A stretch of 64,000 nucleotides of DNA from positions 1-64,000 of the forward strand of contig JAGHQL010000043.1 of assembly GCA_020080175.1 (NCBI GenBank), in the 5' to 3' direction. Positions 22,013 to 35,300 of this stretch are shown in pieces. Origin of the DNA: Glutinoglossum americanum (taxonomy: Eukaryota > Ascomycota > Geoglossomycetes > Geoglossales > Geoglossaceae). The position numbers were made by a program, and so were the translations under genes. Each line of letters starts with the position of its first letter. Positions within the stretch are counted from its first letter, which is position 1. The notes beneath the pieces are model-generated. The model worked only from the letters and a program-made list of their open reading frames with translations, ran no database searches and was not told the origin of the DNA.

Positions 22013-23524
22013 TCACGATCCGCCACCATCTCTCCAGACCCGTACTGTGCAGTCCAGGCCACAGCTCACAAGCACGTTTTCTGTTGGATGCGTATCCACC
22101 CCTAGAACAATTCCCTCATGCCCCGCCAATTTCTGTAGGATCTCCTTAGACCTCACGTCCCAGATATGGATTTGGTCATCTTCGCTACCAGAGACTGCAA
22201 AAGCTTCGCCATTGTGTTGACCAAATGCTCCTCCGATACTGAATTTCTCGTTACGATGGCCTTGGTATGTCTTAACACATCTCCCGTCTACATAGCTCCA
22301 TAGGCGTACGCATGAATCCAGAGTCCAGGCTAGAACATATTTGCCATTTGGTGAGAATCGCACAGATACCACAGGAGCATTATCTTCATGGACAAGAGTG
22401 CGTAGGCATTGCCCCGTTGCTGTATCCCAAATCCGACTACGCGCGAAAATTAGTGGATTATGATCCCGGAGAAATGCGATAGGTGCTCACATAAGCCCAT
22501 CCCCTGCACAACTGACCACCAGCGTTCCATCCCTCACAAAGTCCACACCCCCTACCGGATCCGAATGGGCAGGAAGAGACCGCATCAACCGCGCAGCCCT
22601 GACGTCCCATAGGAATAGAGCTTCGTCGTATGAACCGCTAGCAAGCATGTTGCCTTTTGGGGAGAAAGCAATTGAGTAAACAAAATTGTGGTGTCCGAGA
22701 AACGGAACAGGGTGCGGTTTGCCCTAACGAAAACATGTAAGCTAACGTTGACCGGTAGAAAGCTGAAGGTCAATCCTCACGGTAGGTATGTCCCAGAGTC
22801 GAATTGATTTGTCATCAGAACCTGAAGCCAAGGTTTTGGAGTCAGGACTCCACGCGATTGTCGAGATCCCGGCCAGATGGCCTTCTAGCGTTTGTGAATG
22901 TTTCCCTGTTGCAGCATCCCAGATTTTGATAGTCGCGTCAGCAGCTATCAATGAGAGGGAGAGTGTCCCTGTTAGCCCGAGCTATATTGCGCTTTAGTCA
23001 AAACGGGGAAACTTACAGCAGCTAGCAATCCACCGTCCATCTGGGGAGAATTTGACAGCCGAAACACCCTTCGTGTGTCCTTTCAAAATGAACTTCTGCT
23101 TGTAATGAATGTTGAGATGGGGGGCAAGTTGCATCCGGTCAGGACTCAAAGTTTCATTTTCGAGCTCTGGTTCGGGTTCAGGGCCAGCATCGCACAGTCG
23201 CACAGTACTTGCACCGGACGATGCTGAGTGTCTCCTCCTGTTCCTTCTCAGCCCATCGCGATAGAAAGTATGATCCAATTCGTCTGGGCTCTCTTCCCCA
23301 TCTCCCGGATCCCTATCATGATGTCGACGGATATCAGTAGAGCTCTGCCGAGTGCTATGGCTGGCACGCCTCAGAGCCGGCGAACCATAATAGGAAGCTG
23401 CTCCTAGCTCGTCTGGAGAACCATATCCGGAACGGTCATAGTCGCTGTCGACGCGTCGGCGCTTCGGCGACCGTACACCGGAGCTCTCTGCGGGTGTCGA
23501 TACGGGTGATGCGATGTCGGACAT
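22013..23524 (-). CDS. WD40 protein, COMPASS subunit Swd3/WDR5-like
   Basis: Four exons (23017-23524, 22781-22944, 22491-22723, 22013-22436) give 442 residues. The junctions rebuild IASCSADATIKIWD, LWDIPTGKPHPVPF and GDGLIRIWDTATGQC. Residues about 1-125 are disordered, Ser/Arg/Asp-rich with KRRR. A propeller of WD repeats follows, starting HYKQKFILKGHTKGVSAVKF and including LEGHLAGISTIAWSPDSK, FLGHHNFVYSIAFSPKG and LAGHEGIVLGVDTHP. Repeat order and motifs most resemble WDR5/Swd3, the scaffold of the COMPASS histone H3K4 methyltransferase. Other WD40 proteins are possible because such repeats are hard to place by eye. It is divergent from the Isc1 gene, 301 bases away. Confidence 0.78.
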
Positions 23525-23825
23525 ATTTGGGAGGGAGGGTGAACTAGGCAAACCTGGTAAATATAGTGTCTCTAAAACCGCCGCACTGCCGCACCGTCGC
23601 AAAGCGTCGGTGGGAGGCTCAAAATTAAGCTCATCGCATGCCCCTTGCGGCTTAGCGTATTTATGACATGCTGGGTCCTAACGTGACCAACAACAACCAC
23701 TCCTTGTATGTATATACATATCTATCCTTCAAATTTATATAAAGAAGCCGAAATCCTGTAGTTTTTGGCAATAGCATTACTAACAGCCCATTGTATAGGG
23801 ACTTAATAACTAACTGTCTGCACTG
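23525..23825. promoter_or_regulatory. Shared divergent promoter region
   Basis: 301 bases between the start codons of the Swd3-like gene and the Isc1 gene. It is AT-rich near 23700-23790; no defined element is named. Confidence 0.45.
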
Positions 23826-25312
23826 ATGGAGGATGGCTTTTCTGATAGCCCTCCCACCCGCTTAAACATCCTAACCCTGAATTGCTGGGGCTTGAAGTAC
23901 CTTGCTAAACATCGCAATGCTCGCCTTACAGCAATTGGTGCGCGTATAGCTGCATACAATCCTCCACCGGACATTGTTGGGCTACAAGAATGTTGGACAC
24001 AGGATGATTACGAGAGTATCCGACGGCAGACCAACGCTATACTGCCGTACTGCAAATTTTACTACAGTGGGATTTTTGGTGGAGGGCTTGCCATACTCTC
24101 AAGATGGCCAATAGAGGAGAGCAGTATGATGCGGTATTCATTGAATGGAAGGCCGACAGCATTTTTCAGGGGTGACTGGTTTGTTGGGAAGGGCGTTGCC
24201 TGCGCGACTCTACGGGTGGGGACCGGACAGAATGATTTTGTGGAGGTTTTCAACACTCATGTAGGTTGTTCCAATAGAGATTCACCATTCCCTTTCTTTC
24301 ATCCAAATCGTACCATCGTGCTCACCAAAAAACTCAGTTGCACGCCCCCTATGAACGCGAACCAAACGACTCCTATATATGCCACCGCACAGCCCAAGCC
24401 TGGGAAATCGCAAAACTCATGCGCGCAGCCGCCGGGCGAGGTCGCCTTGTCATTGCTCTGGGGGATTTCAATATGATTCCTCTTTCCCTCGCCCACCGCA
24501 TAATCACCACCCATGCACCCGTACAAGACGCGTGGCGAGTCCTGCACCCCGACTCACCAGTCGGCGCGGCCGTTGACGACATAGAGGCATTCAGGAACCC
24601 TCCGATACCGACAGCGGAGTTCAATCTACAGAGAAACGGTGCGACGTGCGATAGTGTGTTGAACACATGGCGCTGGAACAAGGGACAGCAGCGGAGGCTT
24701 GCCAGAGGATTTGATGTCACTGTGGATGTTAGTACAGCAGATCCGCATGCAAAGAGACTAGATTATATTTTCGTCGGAAGCGGTGGGCCGAGCGCCATAC
24801 CTGAAGTTTCGGAGAGGGGCGCTTGGACCGTGGAGAGTGTAAGGGTTGGCATGACGGAAAGACACCCCGAGCTCAGATGCTCACTGAGCGACCACTTCTC
24901 CGTTGAGGCAACAATAGCACGGCAGTCACCAAGCCTCAAAGACGTCCCACGTAACCTCGAACAACCCCGAACAGAAAAACCTAAACCCCCCTCCTATGAT
25001 GAGATCCTAAGGATGACCTCCCTCTACAAAGCCCGTGAGCGCCACCAACGCCACCTCCGCCTCTCCCACTTCGCAATCCAACTCCTAATAACCATCGCAT
25101 GCCTCGTAGCCATCTGGTGGTCTCCGCACAACTACGTCTCTTTTCTTCTAATGCTGGTGAGCAGTCTAGGTCTCACGGCTGGGGTTATCGATGGGTTGAT
25201 TGGGGGCCTTTTTGTAGGGTCGGAGCTGAGGGCTTTGAAGGAGTTTGAGTGGGAGATTTTGAACGCAAGGAAGATTGCCGATGCCGCCGAGGATGGGGAA
25301 GGGGAGGCTTAA
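23826..25312 (+). CDS. ISC1: Inositol phosphosphingolipid phospholipase C
   Basis: Two exons, 23826-24260 and 24338-25312, give 469 residues; the junction reads VFNTHVLHAPYERE (donor GTAGGT, acceptor CTCAG). The catalytic domain is of the Mg-dependent endonuclease/phosphatase fold shared with neutral sphingomyelinases: LNCWGLKYLAKHR at the start, GLQECW with the metal-binding Glu, ALGDFN, RLDYIF and SDHFSVEA with the catalytic His. Two membrane segments near the C-terminus (QLLITIACLVAIWW and FLLMLVSSLGLTAGVIDGL) are as in yeast Isc1. The enzyme releases ceramides from inositol phosphosphingolipids at ER or mitochondrial membranes; this is family knowledge. Shorter single-frame readings at both ends are artefacts of the intron. 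Confidence 0.9.
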
Positions 25313-26052
25313 CGGAGTAATTGATGGGGTAATTGAGAGAGGGATTGGATATCCTATTTAGGATTTGGCAAAAACAGCGTTGATCGGGCCGCACGTGTCA
25401 CGGCCTCCAAAGCCTGTGAGGCCAGCGTGCATAGATATAGCTGCCCCAGTTGCGCTAGCAACAATGGCCACAATAAGCAAGACTCTAGTCCAAGAAACTA
25501 CATTTTTAATTCCTCTCCCCTTTTTTTTCACAATATCCCATTAGCCGCAAACCACCCCATCATACATACTATGCTATTTAAACCAGCAAAGGAGACCTCT
25601 CCACTCTCCTCGTCCCGCCCAAGTCGGGCAAGGGATTTCCTGAGGCGAGGGAGAGAAAAGAAGGAAAGGCTAGAGCACCAAAAAGAAGAAGAAACGAAGG
25701 GTGTTTGCTTTGAAAAACACAAGATTAAAAGGGAGGGAGGCAGGAGGTTGGGCGCGGCAAACCAATAAACGAAGCAGTCGTGACGCCCAGACTTTTGTCG
25801 GTATTTCGGTCGCGATAATACATAAATTTTCTTCTCTCAGGTTTAATAGGAAAAACCAAAAAAAAAGGGAGCAGAGGGAGGGCGCCAAGTCCGAAGGTGG
25901 GTTGGGGGGATTAGAGATTTTAGAAAAATATGTTGAGCACAGAGCGAGTGAAGTGGATAAGTAGCGTCCAAGAAAAGGGAAAATGGAGACCTATCCCCTA
26001 TGTCGGGTATCAAGAAAAGAAAAAGCGAAAGTATCCTCATATCCTTCGCAAG
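25313..26052. other. Convergent 3' intergenic region
   Basis: 740 bases between the 3' ends of ISC1 and the Heh/Src1 gene. Purine-rich on the + strand near 25640-25900 with short A runs. Frames of up to 113 codons here are biased in composition and lack domain features; no gene is supported. Confidence 0.5.
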
Positions 26053-28420
26053 TTAATACAACAACATCCCTTCTTGCCACTTCGAGCCCAACATCCTCCC
26101 CTCCTTCCCGTCAGAAGCAACAGGACTACTCCCGTCCCCCACCCCATAACTAAGCCTCTTACTAACCCTCCTACTCTCTGAAGGCACATCCTCCAATCCT
26201 CTCGTAGCTCCGATCCACTCCCACACCCTGCTAACTTCACCATGCTTCCCCTCCCTCACGCTAGCTCTAACATTAGCATTCATCTCTACCACCTCCCTTA
26301 CCTTCCCCCACAACCTATCCCTCTTCTTCGCTGAGAACTCATCCCTCAACATATCATCCCTCAACTGCCCCATCGAGATCCATGGTTCCGGCGCAACACG
26401 GGGGTCTCGGCCATGTTGGGCAGCTTGATCGGCGAGCCTGTAGAGCGTGTTATGGACGAGGGAGGGGACTTGAGAGTTTGAAGCGCGGAGGGCGGAGATG
26501 CGGCGGTTTATTGCAGCGATGAGGGAGGTGAGGAGGATCAGGCCAACAAGTTCGACTCGATAGCGCGCCAGCGCGAGGCGAGCGGATCGTTTGAGAGCGC
26601 AGGTGAAGGGGAGGCGAGCGAGGGAGGTGGAAGAGAGGGCGTGGAAACCTGTAGGTCTGTGGAGGCGAGGGTGAGCCTGGTTAGTGGGAGTCCGGTGTCA
26701 GATTTACATATGTTTTAGAAACCATAAAGGGATATCTTCCGGGGTGCATAGGCCCGACCGCTACGCGGCTGAGAAGCGGGGTAATCAAAAGGGATGGCGG
26801 GAACGAAGCTAATGGGAATACAACTCAAGAATTGAAATAGTGATGCATAAGTTGCAGGAAAACGGCTTACCCATCAATTCCACTGACCACTTCCTCTCTC
26901 CCCATAATTTCCCCCAACGCCCCGCCCCACAGCTCTTCAAATTCCGCCTCAGACATCCCTTTCCGCTTCTTCTTGCTAACTTCCCTCTTAAGGTCTAACT
27001 CGTTAACCTCAAGAGCCGTTGCTACTTTCCCCTGCTCATCAATCAAATTCCCGCACTCCCATTTCGCCCTTCGGTCCCTCAGCTCCTCCACAGCCCTATC
27101 GGCGACTTGCTTTACCTTCCTGACTTTCTCGCCATCAGGTTCACACGACGGCGGAAGCGGTACCAGTCCACCCAGTGATAGTGGGTGTGGCTTGAGCACA
27201 AAGTCTGGTTCGCAACTGGCCACCAAGTAGGGATAGCAAAGGGCGTGTTGCGGGCAGGGTTCACATTCAGGTAGCAGCACGCTTGCCCAGTCCGGAATCC
27301 GCACATCCGAAACCGCCGTAGAACGGTGGCCGAGGCCGCAGTATCCGGTCTCTAGCTTCTCACGTCGCCACCATGTTGCATATCCTCCTAGAAGCGTGAG
27401 AAGAATGACCCATGGCGCAGACTTGCTGACACCTCCTGACTTTCGCCGCATCGGACGGTAAGGTTCTACAGCCGACTGCCCATTAGCTTCTCGCTCCTTG
27501 GCTAATTCTAACTGTTCCTCAGGCGTGAACTCTTCTCCCGCGAGTATGCTATCTGCTTCATTCGGCTCTTGTTTGGGTTTGACCTTTCTCGTTAATCTCA
27601 AGATCGGTGTCTCGGCTTTGATTGTAGGCATCGCAATTCCATCTTCGGCCTTCACCGAAGGAAAGGCGCTGGTGTTTCGCCGGCTGCTAGAACTCTTACC
27701 CTTTAAATTTTCTTTGTTGGCCACAGAGGCTCCAAGACTTTTTCGTTTTCGCTCACCACTCGGGCTCCTTACAGTATCCAACAGGGGCGAGCTTCCGCTT
27801 TGGAAGGGGTTATCATGGCTGAAGACACTCTCGTCACCTGCTTCGCTCTTAACTGTAGACTCCGGATCACCAAGCTTCACATCTGTAGCAACCTCGCTTC
27901 TCCTAGTCCTCCTCACTGGCGGGCGTTTTGAATCTACCTCAATGCCAGGCTCCGGGTCAGACGCGCGAGCTTGTTTGCTAGAACTCCTCCTCCCAGGCGT
28001 CTTCTTTGTGGGTGACGGCGAAGGGGCAGAGCCATCCTCCGCACTCTCCTCTGAACTAGCGAAAGGCAATCTAGTGCTCTTCCTACTAGCTTTCCTTCGC
28101 GGTGTAGCCGTGGCAGTACTTGGTGCCGGTGGTGGTGGCATTAACCCAGCATTGTCGTCCCCAGTAACTATGTCTTCCTGACTAGAAGATATATCCGTGA
28201 TACCCCTGCTAGTGCGCTTGATCTTTTTATGAAGCCTTAAGATCTTTTCTGCTTTCGGGACAATGTTCTCATTGAACGTCTCGATGAGCTGTGGCTTTTT
28301 GGCTGAGGAAGGATAATGGACATTGTGAGCGACAAGTATTTCACGTAAGCGTGGGATAGTGATAGATGAAGGATCGAAGTCTGGGGCGAGGTAATCAAGT
28401 TCGGTATCGGAAGTTGGCAT
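26053..28420 (-). CDS. Inner nuclear membrane protein, Heh2/Src1 (LEM-like) family
   Basis: Two exons, 26871-28420 and 26053-26656, give 717 residues. The 214-base intron is the longest found in the window; its junction reads VVSGIDGPTGFHALSS. The N-terminus (LDYLAPDFDPSSITIPRLRE then ILVAHNVHYPSSAKKPQLI) is the helix-extension-helix domain. A Ser/Lys-rich linker with KRKRK-type signals follows. Two membrane segments are seen (about APWVILLTLLGGYATWW and LVGLILLTSLIAAI) with a Cys-containing lumenal part between. The C-terminal MAN1/Src1 winged-helix domain reads MLRDEFSAKKRDRLWGKV. These proteins tether chromatin, including rDNA, at the nuclear envelope and watch nuclear pore assembly in yeasts. 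Assignment to the family is secure; Heh1 versus Heh2 is not resolved. Confidence 0.87.
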
Positions 28421-29398
28421 GACTGAAAGTGGCTATCGTGTGGTTTGGCGGGAAAATGGAGGCAGAAAGCGAGCAGGCAGAGGTGCCTCGAAACTCTAAA
28501 ACTAGATAAAGATTCTGTGTGCGATGAGGAGGTAAAAACTGAGCCTCTGTACGGAACAGCTTCCCCTTTCACCTATCCGCCCAGAGATGTTACGTCTCTT
28601 CAAAACAAGTGTAGGAGATAAAGTACTCGTTCGGCGAGCATGCCCAAATAACACCAGCAGACCACAGATACGCGTATTATCAGTCGAGAACAGAGGATAT
28701 CCTAGAGCGATTGCGATGTTATTGTCGCCGTATTTTCAAAGTTTCTGAATCGCTGGCGCAGAGCGGAGTGAATAAGAGGTTGTGTGTAGAAAGGAAATGT
28801 CGTGACAACGGGGGATGTCAACAAACAGTATGATGTTATGATGCGGTTGTCAGCGGGTGGGGCAAGGAGCCACATCACACTAATTTGTGTGGCGGTGCAC
28901 GACTATCGCCACAGCTGGCTCAAGAGTCACATGAACAAACAAACTACAAGGATATAGGGCGTTATAGGGTATATTATTTTACATGGCATTAGACAGTCGT
29001 CTAGCCGGTCGCATCTTTATATGACAGCGCACTAAGGTGTACAAATATGGAATCCTCCCCGCCTGCGCATTGGATGGATTGAATACCAACTGAATGAAGC
29101 GCCTTTTCCTGAAAGTTAAAGACTGAGAGCCCGCCAGAGGCTAGTTCATGACGAATCGTGAAGCATGGATCATCAAAGGAACTGTAAAGAACTAAATAAA
29201 AGGGATTAAGAGAGCAACCAGAAACTGTAGGCGCGCGAAAGCTGCTAGTGAAAAGCCTCTACTAGTATACCTATCCCGTGCGAAGCCACAAAAGGTATTT
29301 ACCAGAACGAAACTAAACAGGTACAAACACCGATAAACGCTGAAAAAGCAGAGCTCCAGTATGACCTCATTCGAGCCTGACTCGAGATAAGACGTGAT
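28421..29398. other. Intergenic region
   Basis: 978 bases containing the Heh/Src1 promoter and the 3' region of adenylate cyclase. No coding frame, RNA gene or repeat is evident. Confidence 0.5.
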
Positions 29399-32300
29399 CT
29401 AAGAACTTCCCTCAGTTTCCTCAACGGCTTGTTCCCTAATCTCTGCCAGCTCAGACAATTGAGAACCGATACGAGCAATGACGTTCGACATGGGACATGA
29501 AATATCTAGGAGGTTCATTCCGGGGAAGAAGGGACGGTCCAAGTGCCGCAAACCCAGAGCAGTAATACAAGCCTGTTCGACACAGATATATCAGTCCCTA
29601 ACCATGCCAAACTAATTCCAAGATAAGGCAGCGGGGATGTCTCACCTCAATCCTTGCAACGTGATGTTCAAAAAAGTCGATCAAATCCTCATCTGATAGA
29701 TCGTCAGAGTTGCTCTTTACTTTTTCCATAATTCTGGTATTTGGTTTCTTCAGTTCCATCAAGGTTGGGTCCTCAAGTGTGCCACAAATCATCTCCAGCC
29801 GAAGGCTCAGTCTCCAGAGACTCCACAAGCACTCCAGATCCATGGTCAAATTACCCTCCTTCTTGGTACCCGATATAGCTGTGTCTGCACGTTGTTGTTG
29901 TGCTGCGAGGCGACCAGCCAAGGAGTGAGGATACATAAGGAAGATGGCTTCCGGATTTTCTAGACCTTTAAGCTTCCGTTCTCCAAGCTCTTCAACTCCA
30001 AAGCCCTGGCTACCAAGTGATCGGAGTTCACGACGAATGGCATTCGCGAGCACTTCATCCCCAAAAGTGTCCTCTGATCCTACAGAACTGGTGCGGTCTA
30101 CCTCTGTATAATTCTCTAGGCATCTGTTAACTTCAGCCAAAAAATCTGAAGAAACAGTAATCTGACCACCGTCTGCGACAGACGAGATCCGTGAAGCACG
30201 GTTGACCATTGGACCAAAGTAATCCATTCGGCCCGTGATGGGATCTGGCTCACACACAGGTGAACCCCAGTGAGCTCCCATCCTTACGGACAAGCCACGG
30301 AATATCACATTGCCGTCCGAATCCTGAACCTCCCCACCCTGCACGCTCTGCAAGACTTCCGATGGCCATGGTGCTTCTAGCAACTGGCTCTGTACAGAGA
30401 AGCACCACAATAATGCAGATGTTACAGTTGGAAAACAAACCATAAAGGCATCGCCTTCAGTTTTCACTTCATATCCCCCGATGATTCTCAGCTGGCGTCT
30501 CATAATAGCGTTGTGTACTCTGATTGCCGACCTCATAGCAATAGGATATGACTCCCACAGTTGCGTAGAGTTTTTAATATCAGTGAAGACAAGACTCAGG
30601 TCTCCCATTGGAGCTTCAACCTCCTGATCCAGTCTGGCAAGGGTAGAGTCATCAGGTACATCTCTCAGTAGCCGCTTGTGTTTCCTGCTAAGGAAAAGCT
30701 GCTCATCGTTGAGCCCAGACGGTCCCATAGAAATACTTTGGGCACGACGTCCGATACGCTCCTTCCTTTTGAGATCACTAACACCGATCATCATCACCAT
30801 AATCTTCCCGGTCGCCCCAAAGGCAATTGCAAGATCTCTGAGCTTCTGTGCCGCACGCATCAGGTCCCCTCGCTCAGATCTCGCAATATCCATTACCACA
30901 TCCGGAGAGAGATATTCCCAAAGTTCCCTGGAGCCTATCAGGACCATTTCGTCCTGTTCCTTCAGAGTAATATGCGAAATATGAGGTGCTGCCATCACTG
31001 CAGGCATCATCTTGATATAGCCAAATGCGCGAGAAACGTCAAGTGCATCATTGAGCCTTCCATGGCGCGAGACATAACCACCAGCGTCTTGGATCCGCTG
31101 TCGCTCCCCGTTGTCGGCAGGGTCATGCCTTTTCGTTAAAATCCTATGGCCCCCCTCCGAGTGTATGAGCATTGCCTGAAGGTCTCCTACATTTGCCACA
31201 TAAAGTTCCATATTCTGGAGGAACAAAACCGTCGCGACACCCCCTGAGTTCAAGTCTTCGGGTCCCAGCACTGCTGTTGCAACTGACCCTCTATGTGCAA
31301 GGGGTGGAGCTGCCTTTTCATCCAGGGATTGATATGCTGCCGTGGCCAATTCTTTGTTTACTGTTAGGAATGTCCTTCTGAGGGCATCAACGGGCGTTTC
31401 TTCCTTGCGAAGCCTAGATAGCTCGTCTGTGAAGTAATAGGTGAAATTTTCATGCAGGAATTTTGCGACTTTCGACCCGCCGGAGGACAACTCTTGCCCA
31501 TCAAACATTCCAACCAGAGTCTCGTAGTCATGACTTCGGAACTTGGGAACAACCATATCGATCGTCGAGAGATGCTCGTTACGACCTAAGGTATCTGCCA
31601 TGCCATATGCTAATTTCCCCGCTGTGGAGCCTGAAGTTCGGACTCTTCGATCCTCTGTCTGGTCCGGCACAGATGGAACAGTTAAGGTGACATCCATGAG
31701 CCCAAGGACTCTCAAATTGTGTAGAGCGTTGAAGTTTGTGAGGTCTTTGACGTCTCTGCCCACAACTGTAGCAGGGTTCGGCTTGATCTCTAAGCGTTTG
31801 TTGCCTGACAAATTTAGATATCTCAACTTTTCGTTGAGGTTCCAGTTCCAGTCGTACGGCAGGTTAGAGACATTGTACTTTAAGGAATTACTTCCACAAT
31901 CTAGAACCGACAACTTCTTGACTTTTCCAAGCTCAGCCGGCAATACCTGGAATTTGTTGCCGTTAATGTGAAGAACCTTAAGACAGCCCACTGCCTCCAA
32001 GTCATCAGATGGAAGAGAGGTAAGCTCGTTCCCCGAGAGGTACAATTCTGTAAGGTGGGGCCACCTAGAGAGAGTGCGGTTCGGCACGTCGTAGATTTCA
32101 TTGTAGGACAGATTGAGTATTCGCAGTTCAGGTAACAACGAGATCTCGTCGAAGACATCATCATTTAACCTGTTGTCGGCCAAATAAAGGTTTCTTAATG
32201 AACCAGCGAAGGTGTTTGCAATCCTATTTGCAGAGCTGTTGGAATCTTTCCTGCTCCCTGAAACAGGTGTTACCGTGCCCTCTGACGCAGTTCTAGAAAT

Positions 32301-35300
32301 AAAAGACGGCTTCCGGCCACTAGGGGTATGCACAGATGGAATGGAACCCTTCCGATGCGTGCTAGATGGGGAGCTCGCCGCAGTCAGAAGACCATTTGAT
32401 GAAGCATGACTTGGCCGCCTATTCGCGAAATTTTCCAGTTTGCCAAGCTCTTCATAGCTAGGGCTTGAAGATAACAATGGAGTTGATGCGGGAGTTCCAA
32501 TGTTCGCAGACTCGGTAGGATTTATCGGCGGGGTTCCGGGCTTAGGAAATGCAGTAAGAACGTTCGAGGAGATGTTGAGTGTCTCTAACTTGTGTGCATA
32601 CCAGATCTCTGGAGGTATCTTCTTTAGATTGTTCTCTCTCAGATCCAAGAATCTCAGATCCTGCAGCAGTCCAATTTCCGGCGGTAAACTGCTTATCGGG
32701 TTCTTCGCAATGCTGAGATGCTCTAACTTCCGCAGCTTTCCAACCTGTGGTGACAGGGTGACGAAGTGATTCTTGTCCAAGATTAATTTGTCCAAGTTTG
32801 GTAGCTTCTCAAATAGCACATCAGGGAGCTCGGAGAGTTTGGCAGACGCGAGATTGAGTGTTGTCAAGGTCGGCAGCGAATTCTGGTTCAATATCGCAAA
32901 TCGAGTCACTGGGTTGTGGCTGATGTGTAACGTTCTAATCTTCGAAAACATCCCTTCAAGGACCGATACCCCATTGTGGCCTGCCATCAAAACCTCCAGC
33001 CTAGGTAGGCGAAATACAGCATCTATACAAGAAATACCGTTAAATCGGATGTCCAGCTCCTTCATGCTTCTTAAATCACCAAAACTCTCAGGAAGCGATC
33101 CGGCAAGCTTATTATTAGTAGCTACCAACCTCTCCAATGCGACTAATCGGCCGAACTCGTCTGGCAAGCATCTGATGGAATTAAAGCTAATGTCCAGGTC
33201 AACAAGGTACCCCAACCCGCATAGAAATTCCGGAAACGTCTCCAGGTAGTTCGATGAGACGTTAAGGTTCCTCAAGGATTTGAACTGGCCAAAGTATGCA
33301 GGCAGTCGGGTGAGCCTATTGTTAGCCACCTTTATGCTCACTAGGCTCGAGAGATTGCTCAGGTTAGCGTGGTCCAGTTGCTCGAGGCGGTTGTTCGATA
33401 TGTCCAAGTAGGTGAGCCTGCTCGCTAGGCTCAGACTTGGAGGGAGTTTCCAGGCTTCGTTGCTCATATACTTGATTTCTCGAAGGTTTATGCAACCCTG
33501 GATGAAGTCTTTTGGGACGTCCAACGAGAGATTTCGTGAAAGGTTAAGGGATATAATCTCTGTGGATTTCTGATAAAGTGTAATTGGAATTGTGATCAAG
33601 TTACGGCCCTGCAGGTCGACATGGCTAAACTTGTGCATTCTGGAAAATCCTGGGTCATTTCCCTAGTGTTCGGCAATGAAGCGTTAGCAAATTAATCTAT
33701 ATTTATGGTCACGATCCGGAAAGATAGCCAGTCTCATTTCTCTTATCTTGGGCTTCCTCTCACGCTAGCAGTGGCTTGCAAAATCCAACATACGCCGAAG
33801 AAATCCCACACTCTCCTAGGCACTCAAGATGCCCAAGCTTTACGGGTAGGAATAGCGGGGGATAAGGAAGGTTCACACACCAGGCTATACCCACTGATCT
33901 TAGCCGGAACAAAGGTGAACCGGCATAGATAGCTGTTGTCCTCCCTTCCCACCTCATCAATTCGATCCTTGCTGGTATAGCCCGCTTGTTCCAGGAAACG
34001 CTTTTGGATCTGAAGCGGTCTTTCGTTAGGACCCAAAATCCGCTGCAAATCGTGCTTGCGAAGCACTATTTGGTAATTCTCCAGATTATCCTGTAAAAAT
34101 GACTTTCTGCCTAGTAGCTGGAGAGTTTCTGGTACGGACGTGTTGAGAGACGTGGAGAGGGTGGCAAACGTGGAATCAATGCGGAAGACACGAACACAGT
34201 ACGCGCTTCTACTGTCTCCCCCACTTGACCTGATTCCTTTCTCACTGACTTCCTCCAGTCTTTCCATATTCTCATCTTCCACCTTCTTCACTGCCCAACT
34301 GTCTGGTGCATTCCACATTGCAGCACCGGTTGCGGAGGTAACATCCTCGAGACTCATTATCTGCTCTTCCCCTTGTTTGTAGCCAGTAAAAATGCCCCCT
34401 GCCCCACTAGTATCCAGAGGCGTCACAGGAGGTGGACTGGTAATAATACCGTCCATACGGGTCAAGTCCGTATCGAGATCAAATATAGTTGGTACAGGGT
34501 CGTCCCGACTACCCGGATCCTTCCCAGCACCAGAATCAGATTTGTGACTTCGCGCCATAGCTTTAACTTTGCCGACGCTCAAAGGCCCTTTCCCACCGGC
34601 CTCTCTTCGTGGAGGTTGTTGTTCAGCGGTCAGGTGTGGAGCATCAATTGTGCCAACACTACCGTCTCTATGCCTTCTCCCGCTACCAAGTGGAGCATCG
34701 ACTTTGGCAACAAGGAGTCCAAACCGCCCCGGTGCATTAGCAGCGGATTTATGGAAAACGTCAGGAGTTGGACGAGGTAGTAGGGTTTTAAGGGGTGGCG
34801 GAGGGTCGTGCTCATCCTTGTGTCGATTGGTCTTCTTGAACTTATCAAAGAAGGATTTCTTGCCGCCATGCCCTATAGGAGGAGACCGCGGGGTACTATC
34901 GCGGCTAAGTCCACTCTGGCTGCTGGGGCTAGGGCTCGACGGCCGAACGACTAACCTTGTATTAGAACCCATGGCTGGAAGTTGTTCCTTTAGCCTCTTC
35001 AGGCTATTAGAAGAGTCTTCTCGGCTGTTCGGTGGTCGGTAAGCTGACTCTTTGTCCTTACTCGCATCCTTTGTCTGTTTTGAGTCCTCTTTGCTTTTGC
35101 TCCGCTTGTGCGGGCGGAAGTGGAGGCTGTGTATATGGTTAGACTGTCCAGACGATGAAGTCGGTGGAGGTCGGCTGGGGTCTGCATCAAAACATCCATC
35201 TGCAGTCGCATATCGTTGTTTGTCAGGGCCGGCGAGGGTTTGCCTGACAGGGGCATCTCCGTACTGAGGTATGTCCTACCACAATTGGTCAACGCCTATT

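Noticed and set aside
29598-29645. Reading adenylate cyclase straight through to a stop at 29598
   Set aside because: Splicing at GAG|GTGAGA (donor at 29645) to 29572 restores the conserved C-terminal tail (ACITALGLRHLDRPFFPG), so the short end is intron sequence.
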